Assembly: GCF_001280125.1 (NCBI RefSeq)
Contig: NZ_LGEG01000127.1
Span: 1-64,000, forward strand
From: Streptomyces sp. NRRL F-6492
GTDB taxonomy: Bacteria > Actinomycetota > Actinomycetes > Streptomycetales > Streptomycetaceae
Direction of reading: 5' to 3'
Length of the DNA stretch: 64,000 nt
This document shows positions 11,076 through 21,642 of the stretch, piece after piece; position 1 is the first letter of the stretch; the number at the start of each line of letters is the position of its first letter. The translations under genes and the position numbers were made by a program. The notes beneath the pieces were generated by a model. It was given only the letters and a program-made list of their open reading frames with translations, searched no databases and had not been told where the DNA came from.

Positions 11076-11956
11076 CCACCGTGATCACCACGACCACGAC
11101 ACGCGCGCGTGCCACCGCCGCCGGCCTCCTGACCGCCGCCCTCGTCGCCCTCGGAACGCTCCCGGCCGCCGCCGGGGGCCCGCCGTCCGCCCCCACCCCC
11201 GAGCGGGCCGCCTCCGCGCCGGGGACCCTGGACACCCTGTCCCGGTTCTTCGCCGGTGACGGGGCCGGGGCCCCGGCCGCGGCCGCCCGCGCGGCGGGCA
11301 CCCCGCGGATCGAGGGCGCCTCCGTCCCGGTCCGGATCCTCTCCCCGGACTTCGTCGCCGGGAAGGCCGGGGCGCCGGTCGCCCGCGTCGAGTTCCGCGC
11401 CAGCCGGGCCGTCGCCCCGGACGGCCGGAAGGCCTCCCTGTGGACGGTCGAGAGCGCCGACGGCTGGCAGGTGGTGAACATCGCCACCGGCGACGACGAG
11501 ATCCGGTACGCGGAGCGGGGCGGGCGCCTGCTGCCCGGCGGCCTGGTCTTCCGCGAGCCGCAGATCGACGCCTGGTACGTCCAGAAGGGCGCGAAGGTGC
11601 TCCCGCTCGACGAGGACGCGGTGCGGGCCGTCGGGAAGAACGGGACGAGCCTCGCCGCGTACCGGGAGCGGGTCGCCCGGGCGTACGGCGACAAGCTCCC
11701 CGGCTCCGCCTACGCGAAGAAGGGCGCGGCGGGCGGGTACGGGCCGCAGGAGGCCGCGGGACGGGAGGCCGCACCCCTGGCCGCCCCCGCGCCCGGTGCC
11801 GCTCCCGCGCCCCTGGCCGCCCCCGGGCCCCGTACGGACGCCTCCGAGGGGTCCGCCGCCACCGCGGTCGGCGTCGGGACCTCCCTGGCCCTCGCCCTGG
11901 CGGCCACGGCCGCGATACGCCGCCGCAGGGCGGCCCGGAGCGGCCCGGCGGCCTGA
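11072..11956 (+). CDS. membrane-anchored exported protein coupled to the C70 peptidase, unknown function
   Basis: 294 aa from the GTG at 11072, which overlaps the peptidase stop by four bases; a GTG at 11081 is the alternative. The N-terminus ([26 protein letters not shown]) is a signal peptide. The exported middle (~residues 50-205) has recognisable repeats of beta strands ([39 protein letters not shown]) and includes [17 protein letters not shown]. An Ala/Pro linker follows, then one membrane helix ([14 protein letters not shown]) and an Arg-rich cytoplasmic end. The layout is that of a cell-surface protein tethered by its C-terminus. Given tight coupling, it may be the substrate, inhibitor, chaperone or anchor of the peptidase; this is inference. 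No family recognised. Confidence 0.78.
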   Translation: MTTVITTTTTRARATAAGLLTAALVALGTLPAAAGGPPSAPTPERAASAPGTLDTLSRFFAGDGAGAPAAAARAAGTPRIEGASVPVRILSPDFVAGKAGAPVARVEFRASRAVAPDGRKASLWTVESADGWQVVNIATGDDEIRYAERGGRLLPGGLVFREPQIDAWYVQKGAKVLPLDEDAVRAVGKNGTSLAAYRERVARAYGDKLPGSAYAKKGAAGGYGPQEAAGREAAPLAAPAPGAAPAPLAAPGPRTDASEGSAATAVGVGTSLALALAATAAIRRRRAARSGPAA

Positions 11957-12058
11957 CCCCGCCCCGACCGGACGGGCCTCGTGCGGCCGGGTCCCCACCC
12001 CGCCCGCACGAGGCCCGCACGCGCGCGCGGGGCCGGCCGGAGTGTCGGTCCCCGCCAG

Positions 12059-12064
12059 TAGGGT
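12059..12064 (+). promoter_or_regulatory. -10 box of a leaderless uvrC promoter
   Basis: TAGGGT, then 7 bases, then ATG at 12072. The GGGGAG between them ends one base from the ATG, too close to act as a normal ribosome site, so leaderless transcription fits better. Confidence 0.45.
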
Positions 12065-12071
12065 GGGGAGC

Positions 12072-14177
12072 ATGGCAGACCCCTCCAGCTACCGCCCCAA
12101 GCCGGGTCAGATCCCCGACTCCCCGGGGGTCTACAAGTTCCGCGACGAGCACCGCCGGGTGATCTACGTGGGCAAGGCGAAGTCCCTGCGCCAGCGCCTC
12201 GCCAACTACTTCCAGCCGCTCACGAGCCTGCACCCGCGCACGGCCACCATGGTGACCACGGCCGCCTCCGTGGAGTGGACCGTCGTGTCCACCGAGGTCG
12301 AGGCGCTCCAGCTGGAGTACTCCTGGATCAAGGAGTTCGACCCCCGGTTCAACGTCAAGTACCGGGACGACAAGAGCTACCCCTACCTCGCGGTGACCAT
12401 GAACGAGGAGTTCCCCCGCGTCCAGGTCATGCGCGGCCACAAGAAGAAGGGCGTGCGCTACTTCGGGCCGTACGCGCACGCGTGGGCGATCCGCGAGACC
12501 GTCGACCTGATGCTGCGGGTCTTCCCCGTCCGCACCTGCTCGGCGGGCGTCTTCCGCAACGCCGCCTCGGCCGGCCGGCCCTGCCTCCTCGGCTACATCG
12601 GCAAGTGCTCGGCGCCCTGCGTCGGCCGGGTCACCCCCGAGGAGCACCGCGAACTGGCCGAGGAGTTCAGCGACTTCATGGCCGGCCGCACCGGCACGTA
12701 CATCCGCCGACTCGAAAAGCAGATGACGATCGCGGCCGAGGACATGGAGTACGAGCGGGCCGCCCGGCTCCGCGACGACGTGACGGCCCTGCGCCGGGCC
12801 ATGGAGAAGAACGCGGTCGTCCTCGCCGACGCCACCGACGCCGACCTGATCGCCCTCGCCGAGGACGAGCTGGAGGCCGCCGTCCAGATCTTCCACGTGC
12901 GCGGCGGACGCGTCCGCGGCCAGCGCGGCTGGGTCACCGACAAGGTCGAGGCCGTCGACACCGCCGGACTCGTCGAGCACGCCCTCCAGCAGCTGTACGG
13001 CGAGGAGAGCGGCGAGGCGGTCCCCAAGGAGGTCCTGGTCCCCGCGCTCCCCGAGGACGCCGAAGCCGTCTCCGCCTGGCTCTCCGGCCGCCGCGGCTCC
13101 CTCGTCTCGCTGCGCGTGCCGCAGCGCGGCGACAAGAAGGACCTGATGGAGACCGTCGCGCGCAACGCCCAGCAGGCGCTCGTGCTCCACAAGACCAAGC
13201 GCGCCAGCGACCTCACCACCCGCTCCCGGGCCCTGGAGGAGATCGCCGAGGCCCTGGACCTGGACTCGGCGCCGCTGCGGATCGAGTGCTTCGACATCTC
13301 GCACCTCCAGGGCGAGGACGTCGTCGCCTCCATGGTCGTCTTCGAGGACGGGCTGCCCCGCAAGAGCGAGTACCGCCGCTTCCAGATCAAGGGCTTCGAG
13401 GGCCAGGACGACGTCCGCTCCATGCACGAGGTGATCGGCCGCCGCTTCCGGCGCTACCTCGCCGAGAAGGAGAGGACGGGGGAGTGGGGGGACGGCGAGG
13501 TCCCGGCCGAGGACCCCGAGGACGACGGGCGACCCAAGCGGTTCGCGTACCCGCCGCAGCTCGTCGTGGTCGACGGCGGACAGCCCCAGGTCGCCGCCGC
13601 GCGGCGGGCCCTGGACGAGCTCGGCATCGACGACATCGCGGTCTGCGGCCTCGCCAAGCGCCTGGAGGAGGTCTGGCTGCCCGGCGACGACGACCCCGTG
13701 GTGCTGCCCCGCTCCAGCGAGGGCCTGTACCTTCTCCAGCGGGTGCGTGACACCGCTCACGACTTCGCCATCCGCTACCAGCGGTCCAAGCGGACGAAAC
13801 GCATCAGGACCGGGCCCCTCGACGCCGTCCCCGGCCTCGGGGAGACCCGGAAGCAGGCCCTGATCAAGCATTTCGGCTCGGTGAAGCGGCTCCGGCAGGC
13901 GACAATCGAGCAGATCTGCGAGGTCCCCGGCATGGGCCGGAAGACCGCGGAGGCGGTCGCCGTGGCCCTGGCACAGGCGGCCCCGGCCGCTCCCGCCGTC
14001 AACACGGCGACGGGAGAGATCATGGAGGACGACGTGGTTCCCGCCCCGGCGGCTCCGGCCGTCCCCGTCGTGCACACGGCGACGGGGGGGATCATGGAGG
14101 ACGACGCGGGCGTCACGGCACGGCCGCGCGCGAACGGCACGACGAGCACCACCGAGAAGACGGAGCAGGACACGTGA
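12072..14177 (+). CDS. uvrC: UvrABC excision nuclease subunit C
   Basis: 701 aa. It makes the dual incision in nucleotide excision repair after UvrAB loading. Order of domains: GIY-YIG nuclease ([21 protein letters not shown], ~15-35), Cys-containing segment (RTCSAG...[15 protein letters not shown]), UVR motif (~205-240), RNase H-like nuclease ([31 protein letters not shown]), and tandem helix-hairpin-helix ([32 protein letters not shown]). After ~640 a low-complexity Ala/Pro tail contains two copies of TATG(E/G)IMEDD. First gene of uvrC-rapZ-yvcK-whiA; its stop overlaps rapZ by four bases. Confidence 0.97.
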   Translation: MADPSSYRPKPGQIPDSPGVYKFRDEHRRVIYVGKAKSLRQRLANYFQPLTSLHPRTATMVTTAASVEWTVVSTEVEALQLEYSWIKEFDPRFNVKYRDDKSYPYLAVTMNEEFPRVQVMRGHKKKGVRYFGPYAHAWAIRETVDLMLRVFPVRTCSAGVFRNAASAGRPCLLGYIGKCSAPCVGRVTPEEHRELAEEFSDFMAGRTGTYIRRLEKQMTIAAEDMEYERAARLRDDVTALRRAMEKNAVVLADATDADLIALAEDELEAAVQIFHVRGGRVRGQRGWVTDKVEAVDTAGLVEHALQQLYGEESGEAVPKEVLVPALPEDAEAVSAWLSGRRGSLVSLRVPQRGDKKDLMETVARNAQQALVLHKTKRASDLTTRSRALEEIAEALDLDSAPLRIECFDISHLQGEDVVASMVVFEDGLPRKSEYRRFQIKGFEGQDDVRSMHEVIGRRFRRYLAEKERTGEWGDGEVPAEDPEDDGRPKRFAYPPQLVVVDGGQPQVAAARRALDELGIDDIAVCGLAKRLEEVWLPGDDDPVVLPRSSEGLYLLQRVRDTAHDFAIRYQRSKRTKRIRTGPLDAVPGLGETRKQALIKHFGSVKRLRQATIEQICEVPGMGRKTAEAVAVALAQAAPAAPAVNTATGEIMEDDVVPAPAAPAVPVVHTATGGIMEDDAGVTARPRANGTTSTTEKTEQDT

Positions 14178-15079
14178 GTACGGGCACCAAGGAGACCCCC
14201 GGCGACAACGGCGCCGAGGCCATTCCCGAGCTGGTGATCATCTCCGGCATGTCCGGGGCCGGCCGGTCCACCGCGGCGAAGTGTCTGGAGGACCTCGGCT
14301 GGTTCGTCGTGGACAACCTGCCGCCCGCGCTGATCCCCACCATGGTGGAGCTCGGCGCCCGCTCCCAGGGCAACGTCGCCCGGATCGCCGTCGTCGTGGA
14401 CGTCCGCGGCCGGCAGTTCTTCGACAACCTGCGGGAGTCCCTCGCCGATCTGGACGCCAAGCGGGTCACCCGCCGGATCGTCTTCCTGGAGTCCTCCGAC
14501 GAGGCCCTCGTCCGGCGCTTCGAGTCGGTCCGCAGGCCCCACCCGCTCCAGGGCGACGGCCGCATCACCGACGGCATCGCCGCCGAGCGCGACCTGCTGC
14601 GCGAGCTGCGCGGCGACGCCGACCTGGTGATCGACACCTCCAGCCTCAACGTCCACGAGCTGCGCGCCAAGATGGACGCCCGGTTCGCCGGCGACGAGGA
14701 GCCCGAGCTGCGGGCCACCGTGATGTCCTTCGGCTTCAAGTACGGCCTGCCCGTCGACGCCGACCTCGTCGTGGACATGCGCTTCCTGCCGAACCCGCAC
14801 TGGGTCCCCGAGCTGCGCCCCTTCACCGGCCTCAACGAGGAGGTGTCGAACTACGTCTACAACCAGCCCGGCGCCAAGGAGTTCCTGGACCGCTACACCG
14901 AGCTGCTCCAGCTGATCGCCGCGGGCTACCGCCGCGAGGGCAAGCGGTACGTGACGATCGCCGTGGGCTGCACGGGCGGCAAGCACCGCTCGGTGGCCAC
15001 CACCGAGCGCCTCGCCGCCCGCCTCGCCTCCGAAGGGGTCGAGACCGTCGTCGTGCACCGGGACATGGGGCGCGAGTGA
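14174..15079 (+). CDS. rapZ: RNase adapter / nucleotide-binding protein RapZ (YvcJ family)
   Basis: 301 aa from a GTG that overlaps the uvrC stop (GTGA). The P-loop is an atypical Walker [11 protein letters not shown] (~24-33), as usual for this family. The C-terminal domain has [20 protein letters not shown] and ends near [10 protein letters not shown], both diagnostic. In enterobacteria RapZ targets the small RNA GlmZ and senses glucosamine-6-phosphate; in Gram-positives YvcJ is an NTPase linked to competence and the cell envelope. The target in actinobacteria is not settled. It sits in the fixed order uvrC-rapZ-yvcK-whiA. Confidence 0.96.
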   Translation: MSTGTKETPGDNGAEAIPELVIISGMSGAGRSTAAKCLEDLGWFVVDNLPPALIPTMVELGARSQGNVARIAVVVDVRGRQFFDNLRESLADLDAKRVTRRIVFLESSDEALVRRFESVRRPHPLQGDGRITDGIAAERDLLRELRGDADLVIDTSSLNVHELRAKMDARFAGDEEPELRATVMSFGFKYGLPVDADLVVDMRFLPNPHWVPELRPFTGLNEEVSNYVYNQPGAKEFLDRYTELLQLIAAGYRREGKRYVTIAVGCTGGKHRSVATTERLAARLASEGVETVVVHRDMGRE

Positions 15080-16101
15080 AGCCGTACCGCCGGCGCGCCT
15101 CCACCCTCGCGGCGCGCCGCACGCTCCACAGACGCGGTACCCAGCCGAAGGTCGTCGCGCTCGGCGGCGGCATGGGTCTCTCGGCCTCCCTCGCCGCGCT
15201 CCGCCGGATCACCGGCGACCTCACCGCCGTCGTCACCGTCGCCGACGACGGCGGCTCCAGCGGCCGGCTCCGGGAGGAGCTCGGCGTGCTGCCCCCCGGC
15301 GACCTGCGCAAGGCGCTCGCCGCGCTCTGCGGCGACGACGACTGGGGCCAGACCTGGGCCCGGGTCATCCAGCACCGCTTCCAGTCCAAGGGCGAGATCA
15401 ACGGGCACGCCGTCGGCAACCTGCTGATCGTCGCCCTCTGGGAACAGCTCGGCGACCCCGTGCAGGCCCTGGACCTGGTCGGTCTGCTGCTCGGCGCCCA
15501 GGGCCGGGTGCTGCCCATGTCCGCCGTGCCCCTGGAGCTCCAGGCCCTGGTCAAGGGCCACGACCCGGAGCGCCCGGACGACGTGGACATCGTGGCCGGC
15601 CAGGCGACGGTGGCGCTCACCCCCGGCGAGGTGCAGTCCGTGCACCTCGTGCCGAACGACCCGCCGGCCGTCCCCGAGGCGGTCGCCGCGGTCCTGGACG
15701 CCGACTGGGTCGTCCTGGGCCCCGGCTCCTGGTTCTCCTCGGTGATCCCGCACCTCCTGGTCCCCGACCTCCTCGACGCCCTGGTCGAGACGAAGGCCCG
15801 GAAGGTGCTCTCCCTGAACCTCGCGCCGCAGCCCGGAGAAACCGACGGCTTCTCCCCGCAGCGTCATTTGGAGGTTTTGGGGCGACACGCCCCTAAACTC
15901 GCCCTGGACGTGGTGCTGGCCGACGAGGCCGCCGTGCCCGACCGCGACTCCCTCGCCGACGCCGCCAAGCGGTTCGGCGCCGCGGTCGAGCTGGCGCCGG
16001 TCGCCCGGCCCGACGGCTCCGCGAAGCACGACCCGGAGCTGCTGGCCGCCGCGTACGACCGTATTTTTCGGATGCATGGAAGGATCGGCCCATGGCGATG
16101 A
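15076..16101 (+). CDS. yvcK: YvcK/CofD-like gluconeogenesis factor
   Basis: 341 aa from a GTG overlapping the rapZ stop. It has [19 protein letters not shown] (Gly-rich loop, ~30-48), [29 protein letters not shown], and [20 protein letters not shown], all typical of YvcK. The family is related to the CofD 2-phospho-lactate transferase fold, binds UDP-sugars in Bacillus and is needed for growth and cell shape on gluconeogenic carbon; in actinobacteria it is tied to peptidoglycan supply. It ends 10 bases inside whiA, so translation of the two is coupled. Confidence 0.96.
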
Positions 16102-17081
16102 CGGCAGCGGTGAAGGACGAGATCTCCCGGCTTCCCGTCACCCGGACCTGCTGCAGGAAGGCAGAGGTCTCGTCGATCCTGCGGTTCGCGGGCGGGCTGC
16201 ACCTGGTGAGCGGCCGCATCGTGATCGAGGCGGAGCTCGACACCGCGATGGCGGCCCGCCGCCTCAAGCGGGACATCCTGGAGATCTTCGGACACAGCTC
16301 CGAACTGATCGTGATGGCCCCCGGCGGTCTGCGGCGCGGCTCGCGCTTCGTGGTGCGGGTGGTGGCCGGAGGCGACCAGCTGGCCCGCCAGACGGGTCTG
16401 GTCGACGGCCGGGGCCGCCCCATCCGGGGCCTCCCCCCGCAGGTGGTCTCCGGGGCCACCTGTGACGCGGAGGCCGCCTGGCGCGGGGCCTTCCTCGCGC
16501 ACGGCTCGCTGACCGAGCCCGGCCGGTCCTCCTCCCTGGAGGTCACCTGCCCGGGACCCGAGGCCGCCCTCGCCCTGGTCGGCGCCGCCCGCCGGCTCTC
16601 CATCGCGGCGAAGGCCCGCGAGGTGCGGGGCGTGGACCGGGTCGTCGTCCGCGACGGCGACGCGATCGGCGCCCTGCTCACCCGGCTCGGCGCGCACGAG
16701 TCGGTGCTCGCCTGGGAGGAGCGGCGGATGCGGCGCGAGGTCCGCGCCACCGCCAACCGCCTGGCCAACTTCGACGACGCCAACCTGCGCCGCTCGGCCC
16801 GCGCCGCGGTCGCCGCCGGGGCCCGGGTGCAGCGCGCCCTGGAGATCCTCGGCGAGGAGGTGCCCGAGCACCTCGCCGCCGCCGGCCGGCTCCGCATGGA
16901 GCACAAGCAGGCCTCCCTGGAGGAGCTGGGCGCGCTCGCCGACCCGCCGCTGACCAAGGACGCGGTGGCCGGCCGGATCCGCCGGCTGCTCGCCATGGCC
17001 GACAAGCGGGCGCAGGACCTGGGCATCCCCGGGACCGAGTCCAACCTCACCGAGGAGCTGGACGACAGCCTGGTCGGCTGA
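16092..17081 (+). CDS. whiA: sporulation and cell-division transcription regulator WhiA
   Basis: 329 aa, the family length. The N-terminal two thirds is the LAGLIDADG-homing-endonuclease-like fold without the catalytic acidic residues ([44 protein letters not shown]). The C-terminal domain is the DUF199-type helix-turn-helix ([32 protein letters not shown]). In Streptomyces WhiA binds DNA with WhiB and switches on ftsZ, ftsK and other sporulation-division genes. The ATG at 16092 lies within the end of yvcK. A strong T-tailed terminator closes the operon. Developmental control is known for the family; nothing local shows how this copy is regulated. Confidence 0.98.
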
Positions 17082-17108
17082 GGCCGGTGGCTTTTCGGTC
17101 AACTCTTC

Positions 17109-17145
17109 ACTGCCGGTGCGTTCCTGACGCACCGGCAGTTTCTTT
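17109..17145 (+). terminator. intrinsic terminator of the uvrC-whiA operon
   Basis: ACTGCCGGTGCG (17109-17120) pairs perfectly with CGCACCGGCAGT (17128-17139), 7-base loop, followed by TTTCTTT. This is the most classical rho-independent terminator in the window. Confidence 0.92.
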
Positions 17146-17215
17146 CCCGGTGTGCGCGACGCGCCGGGAGGCACCCTTGACGCCCCCCGGGGCGCCCATG
17201 AGTCTGTCGTCTGTT

Positions 17216-17269
17216 CACCCGCGAGGGCTGTGGCACCCGCGAGGGCTGTGGCACCCGCGAGGGCTGTGG
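17216..17269 (+). repeat. three perfect 18-bp tandem repeats in the carboxypeptidase leader
   Basis: CACCCGCGAGGGCTGTGG occurs three times in a row, with related degenerate sequence after it (CACCCGTGAGATCTGTTC near 17288). It lies between the whiA terminator and the Shine-Dalgarno of the gene at 17338. Confidence 0.92.
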
Positions 17270-17337
17270 CCTCCGGGAGAACCGTTCCACCCGTGAGATC
17301 TGTTCACCTTCGAGACGGACGACACCAAGGGGAGCTC

Positions 17338-20286
17338 ATGAGACGCAGAGCGAGATCGATCCTCGCCGCGGCTTCACTGCTGATCGCCGGAGTGGCGGCG
17401 GCGCCCGTCGCCGGAGCGCGGCCGGACGACCGGAACGGCGACGCCCTCTCCGTATGGCACGCCGAGGTCACCCAGGAGCAGGTCCCGCTCCTCCTCGAAG
17501 CCGGCGCCGACGCCCACGAACTGACCGAGCGGGTGCCCGCGAAGGGCACCGCCACGGTCGAGCTCTTCCTCACCGGCGCCCAGGCCGGACAGCTGCGCGG
17601 CCGGGGCGTCGAACTCGCCGAGCACGCCCTGTCCGACCGGGCCGAGCAGCGGGTCGCCGCCGCCGGCGACGGCGTCTTCCGCCCGTACGGCGGCCCCGGC
17701 GGCCTCAAGCAGGAGATCCAGGACACCGCCCGGACCCACCCCGGACTGACCAAGGTCGTCCCGATCGGCAAGACCCTCAAGGGCCAGGACATCCTCGCCC
17801 TCAAGATCAGCAAGGGCGCCGGGCGGAGCAAGGACGGCTCGAAGCCCGCCACGCTCTACATGTCCAACCAGCACGCGCGCGAGTGGATCACCCCCGAGAT
17901 GACCCGGCGGCTGATGCACCACTACCTCGACGGCTACGGCAAGGACGAGCGGATCACCCGGATCGTCGACACCACCGAGCTGTGGTTCGTGCTCTCCGCC
18001 AACCCCGACGGCTACGACCACACCCACGCCGACCCCGCCCACCGCCAGTGGCGCAAGAACCTCCGCGACAACGACGGCGACGGCAGGACGGGCCCCGGCG
18101 ACGGCGTCGACCTCAACCGCAACTTCGCCTACAAGTGGGGCTACGACAACGAGGGCTCGTCCCCCGACCCGGCCGACGAGACCTTCCGCGGCAAGGGCCC
18201 CATGTCGGAGCCCGAGACCAGGGCGATCGACGCCTTCCAGAAGCGCATCGGCTTCGCGTACGGCATCAACTACCACTCCGCCGCCCAGCTCCTGCTGTAC
18301 GGCGTCGGCTGGCAGGTCGCCACCGACACCCCCGACGACGTGGCCCTCAAGGCCCTCGCCGGCACCCCGCAGAACTCCGCCGTGCCCGGCTACCGGCCGC
18401 AGGTCTCCTCCGAGCTGTACACCACCAACGGCGAGGCCGACGGACACGCCGCCAACGTCAACGGCATGCAGATGTTCACCCCGGAGATGTCCACCTGCGC
18501 CACCGCCTCCCGGGTCGACCCGAACGACGCCTGGAACCCGGCCGACTGCGCCTCCGTCTTCACCTTCCCGGACGACGAGAAGCTGATCCGGGCCGAGTTC
18601 GCCAAGAACGTGCCCTTCGCGCTCGCCGTCGCCGAGTCCGCCGCCCACCCGGACCGGCCCGTCTCCCCGGTCGGCGTCGACGCCCCCGACTTCACCCCGA
18701 AGGCCTTCACCACCTCCTACGCCCGCGGCGGGGAGCAGGAGGTCGCCGTCACCGCCCGCAAGTCGCTGCGCGGCAAGACCCTCAAGTACCGGATCAACGG
18801 CGGCCGCGTCCACAGCGAGGAGCTCCGCGCCTGGAAGGGCGGCGAGACCTACGGCGGCGAGGACAACCTCTACTTCGACGAGTACCGCGGCGAGGTCGGG
18901 GGCGCCCGGCCCGGCGACTCCGTCCAGGTCTGGTTCACCGCCCGCACCCGCGACGGCCGGACCACCTCCTCCGCCCCCTTCTCCTACGCGGTGGCCGAAC
19001 GGCCGCGCGGCGACGTCCTCGTCCTCGCCGACGAGGGCGGCACCACCGCCGAACGCCACACCGCCGCCTACGTGAAGGCGCTCGCCGACGGCGGACGGAA
19101 GGCCGCCGTCTGGGACGTCGCCGTCCAGGGCGCCCCGGACGCCCTCGGCGTCCTCTCCCACTTCGGCGCCGTCGTCTGGTACACCGGCGCCGGGCGCCCC
19201 TCCGGGAACGCCGAACTCGCCGTCCGCTCCTACCTCAACGAGGGCGGCAAGCTGATCAACGCCGGGGAGAAGGCCGGCGGACTCACCCGGGTCGGCGCCG
19301 CCGAGACCAACGACTTCGCCCAGTACTACCTCGGCGCCCACCACCGCGCCGGACTGAAGGACCCGTCCGCCTTCGCCGGCGCGGGCGCCTTCGGAGGCGT
19401 CCGGGCGGCCCTCGGCGCCGCCGCCGGAAACCCGCTGGACGACGCGGGCGCGTACACCGTCACCTCCGACACCCTGAGGCCGGAGGACTTCCCGCAGTTC
19501 GCGAGCAGCGCCTCCGCCGGCGACTACCCGGGCGTCCGCACCCCCTTCGAGCCCGCCGAGGGCGCCTCCTTCGCGGCGGTGAAGCACGCCGACGACACCT
19601 GGGCCCGGCTCTCCAGGACCGTCGACCTCACCGGCGTCCCGGCGGGCGCGAAGCCCCGCCTGGACTTCCAGGTCAGCCACGACACCGAGCCCGGCTACGA
19701 CAACCTCGTCGTCGAGGCCCGCACCGTCGGACGGGACGACTGGACCACCCTGCCCGACACCCACGGCGGCACCTCCGCCGAGCCCCCGGCCGACTGCGGC
19801 GAGGGCTACTACGTCCGCGGCCACCCCTTCCTCGCCCACTACCTCACCGTCGGCGAGGACGGCTGCGCGCCCACCGGCACCACCGGCTTCTGGAACGCCT
19901 TCACCGGCCCCTCCAACGGCTGGCGCCAGGCCTCCGTCGACCTGAGCGCCTGGGCGGGCCGGCAGGTCGAGCTCTCCCTCTCCTACGTCTCCGACCCCGG
20001 TACGGGCGAGACGGGCGCCTTCGTCGACGACGTCCGGCTCGTCACCGGGACCACCACCGAGGCCGAGGGCTTCGAGACCTCCCTCGGCGCCTGGTCCACG
20101 CCCGGCGCCCCGGCCGGCAGCCCCGGCAACGGGTCCGACTGGACGCGCTCCGGCGCGCTCTTCCACTCGCAGGCGGCGGTCACCACCCGGGACACCGTCC
20201 TCCTCGGCTTCGGCCTGGAGCACGTGCCCGGCACGGCGGAGCGGGCCAGGCTCCTGGGCCGCGCCCTCAAGACCCTTCGCCGCTGA
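17338..20286 (+). CDS. secreted M14 zinc carboxypeptidase with large C-terminal extension
   Basis: 982 aa. The ATG has AAGGGGAG upstream; the open frame before it runs through the 18-bp repeats and is not part of the gene. A Sec signal (MRRRARSILAAASLLIAGVAAAPVAGA) and a propeptide precede the M14 domain (~110-450). Zinc ligands are NQHAREW (His179 and Glu182) and NYHSA (His near 314); the Arg/Asn substrate pocket is DLNRNFAYKWG, and a general-base Glu candidate is in MFTPEMST (~383). The C-terminal half holds beta-sandwich segments and a module resembling the non-catalytic part of immune-inhibitor-A-like peptidases (SYVSDPGTGETGAFVDDVRL). It likely cleaves C-terminal residues from extracellular peptides. 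Monocistronic. Confidence 0.93.
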   Translation: MRRRARSILAAASLLIAGVAAAPVAGARPDDRNGDALSVWHAEVTQEQVPLLLEAGADAHELTERVPAKGTATVELFLTGAQAGQLRGRGVELAEHALSDRAEQRVAAAGDGVFRPYGGPGGLKQEIQDTARTHPGLTKVVPIGKTLKGQDILALKISKGAGRSKDGSKPATLYMSNQHAREWITPEMTRRLMHHYLDGYGKDERITRIVDTTELWFVLSANPDGYDHTHADPAHRQWRKNLRDNDGDGRTGPGDGVDLNRNFAYKWGYDNEGSSPDPADETFRGKGPMSEPETRAIDAFQKRIGFAYGINYHSAAQLLLYGVGWQVATDTPDDVALKALAGTPQNSAVPGYRPQVSSELYTTNGEADGHAANVNGMQMFTPEMSTCATASRVDPNDAWNPADCASVFTFPDDEKLIRAEFAKNVPFALAVAESAAHPDRPVSPVGVDAPDFTPKAFTTSYARGGEQEVAVTARKSLRGKTLKYRINGGRVHSEELRAWKGGETYGGEDNLYFDEYRGEVGGARPGDSVQVWFTARTRDGRTTSSAPFSYAVAERPRGDVLVLADEGGTTAERHTAAYVKALADGGRKAAVWDVAVQGAPDALGVLSHFGAVVWYTGAGRPSGNAELAVRSYLNEGGKLINAGEKAGGLTRVGAAETNDFAQYYLGAHHRAGLKDPSAFAGAGAFGGVRAALGAAAGNPLDDAGAYTVTSDTLRPEDFPQFASSASAGDYPGVRTPFEPAEGASFAAVKHADDTWARLSRTVDLTGVPAGAKPRLDFQVSHDTEPGYDNLVVEARTVGRDDWTTLPDTHGGTSAEPPADCGEGYYVRGHPFLAHYLTVGEDGCAPTGTTGFWNAFTGPSNGWRQASVDLSAWAGRQVELSLSYVSDPGTGETGAFVDDVRLVTGTTTEAEGFETSLGAWSTPGAPAGSPGNGSDWTRSGALFHSQAAVTTRDTVLLGFGLEHVPGTAERARLLGRALKTLRR

Positions 20287-20510
20287 GGGGAGCACCCCGA
20301 CCGTTTGACGGAGAGTAGTCGGGACAAAAGTCCCACGGCGGCCCTTACCCGCTGGTAGGTACGGGCCGACGACCGGTTTCCCTTACTTTCCGGGCTCGCG
20401 CGGATGCGGCCGATGTCACTCCGGCGGTCCCGGCGAGGTAGGGTCGTAAGCGGTCGGGGACATCCCAAAAACAAAAATCTCGCCGGCGTCGAACACACCG
20501 GCGTACCTAA

Positions 20511-21536
<1,026 letters not shown>

Positions 21537-21563
21537 GCTTCAGGGCGGACTTTCGATGGTGAG

Positions 21564-21603
21564 CAGGGCTCGGGCAGCGCAACGCCGCGCTGCGCGAGCC
21601 CTG
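21564..21603 (+). terminator. strong hairpin between gap and pgk
   Basis: 17-bp stem (21564-21580 with 21587-21603, one G-G mismatch) and a 6-base loop. It may partly end gap transcripts, giving more gap than pgk mRNA, or protect the gap 3' end. Confidence 0.65.
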
Positions 21604-21642
21604 TTCGTGTGCTCCACCGCGTACCAAGGAGTCAGTTAACAG

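Noticed and set aside
17216..17269. CRISPR-like array
   Set aside because: The 18-bp units are directly contiguous with no spacers and no cas genes are nearby.
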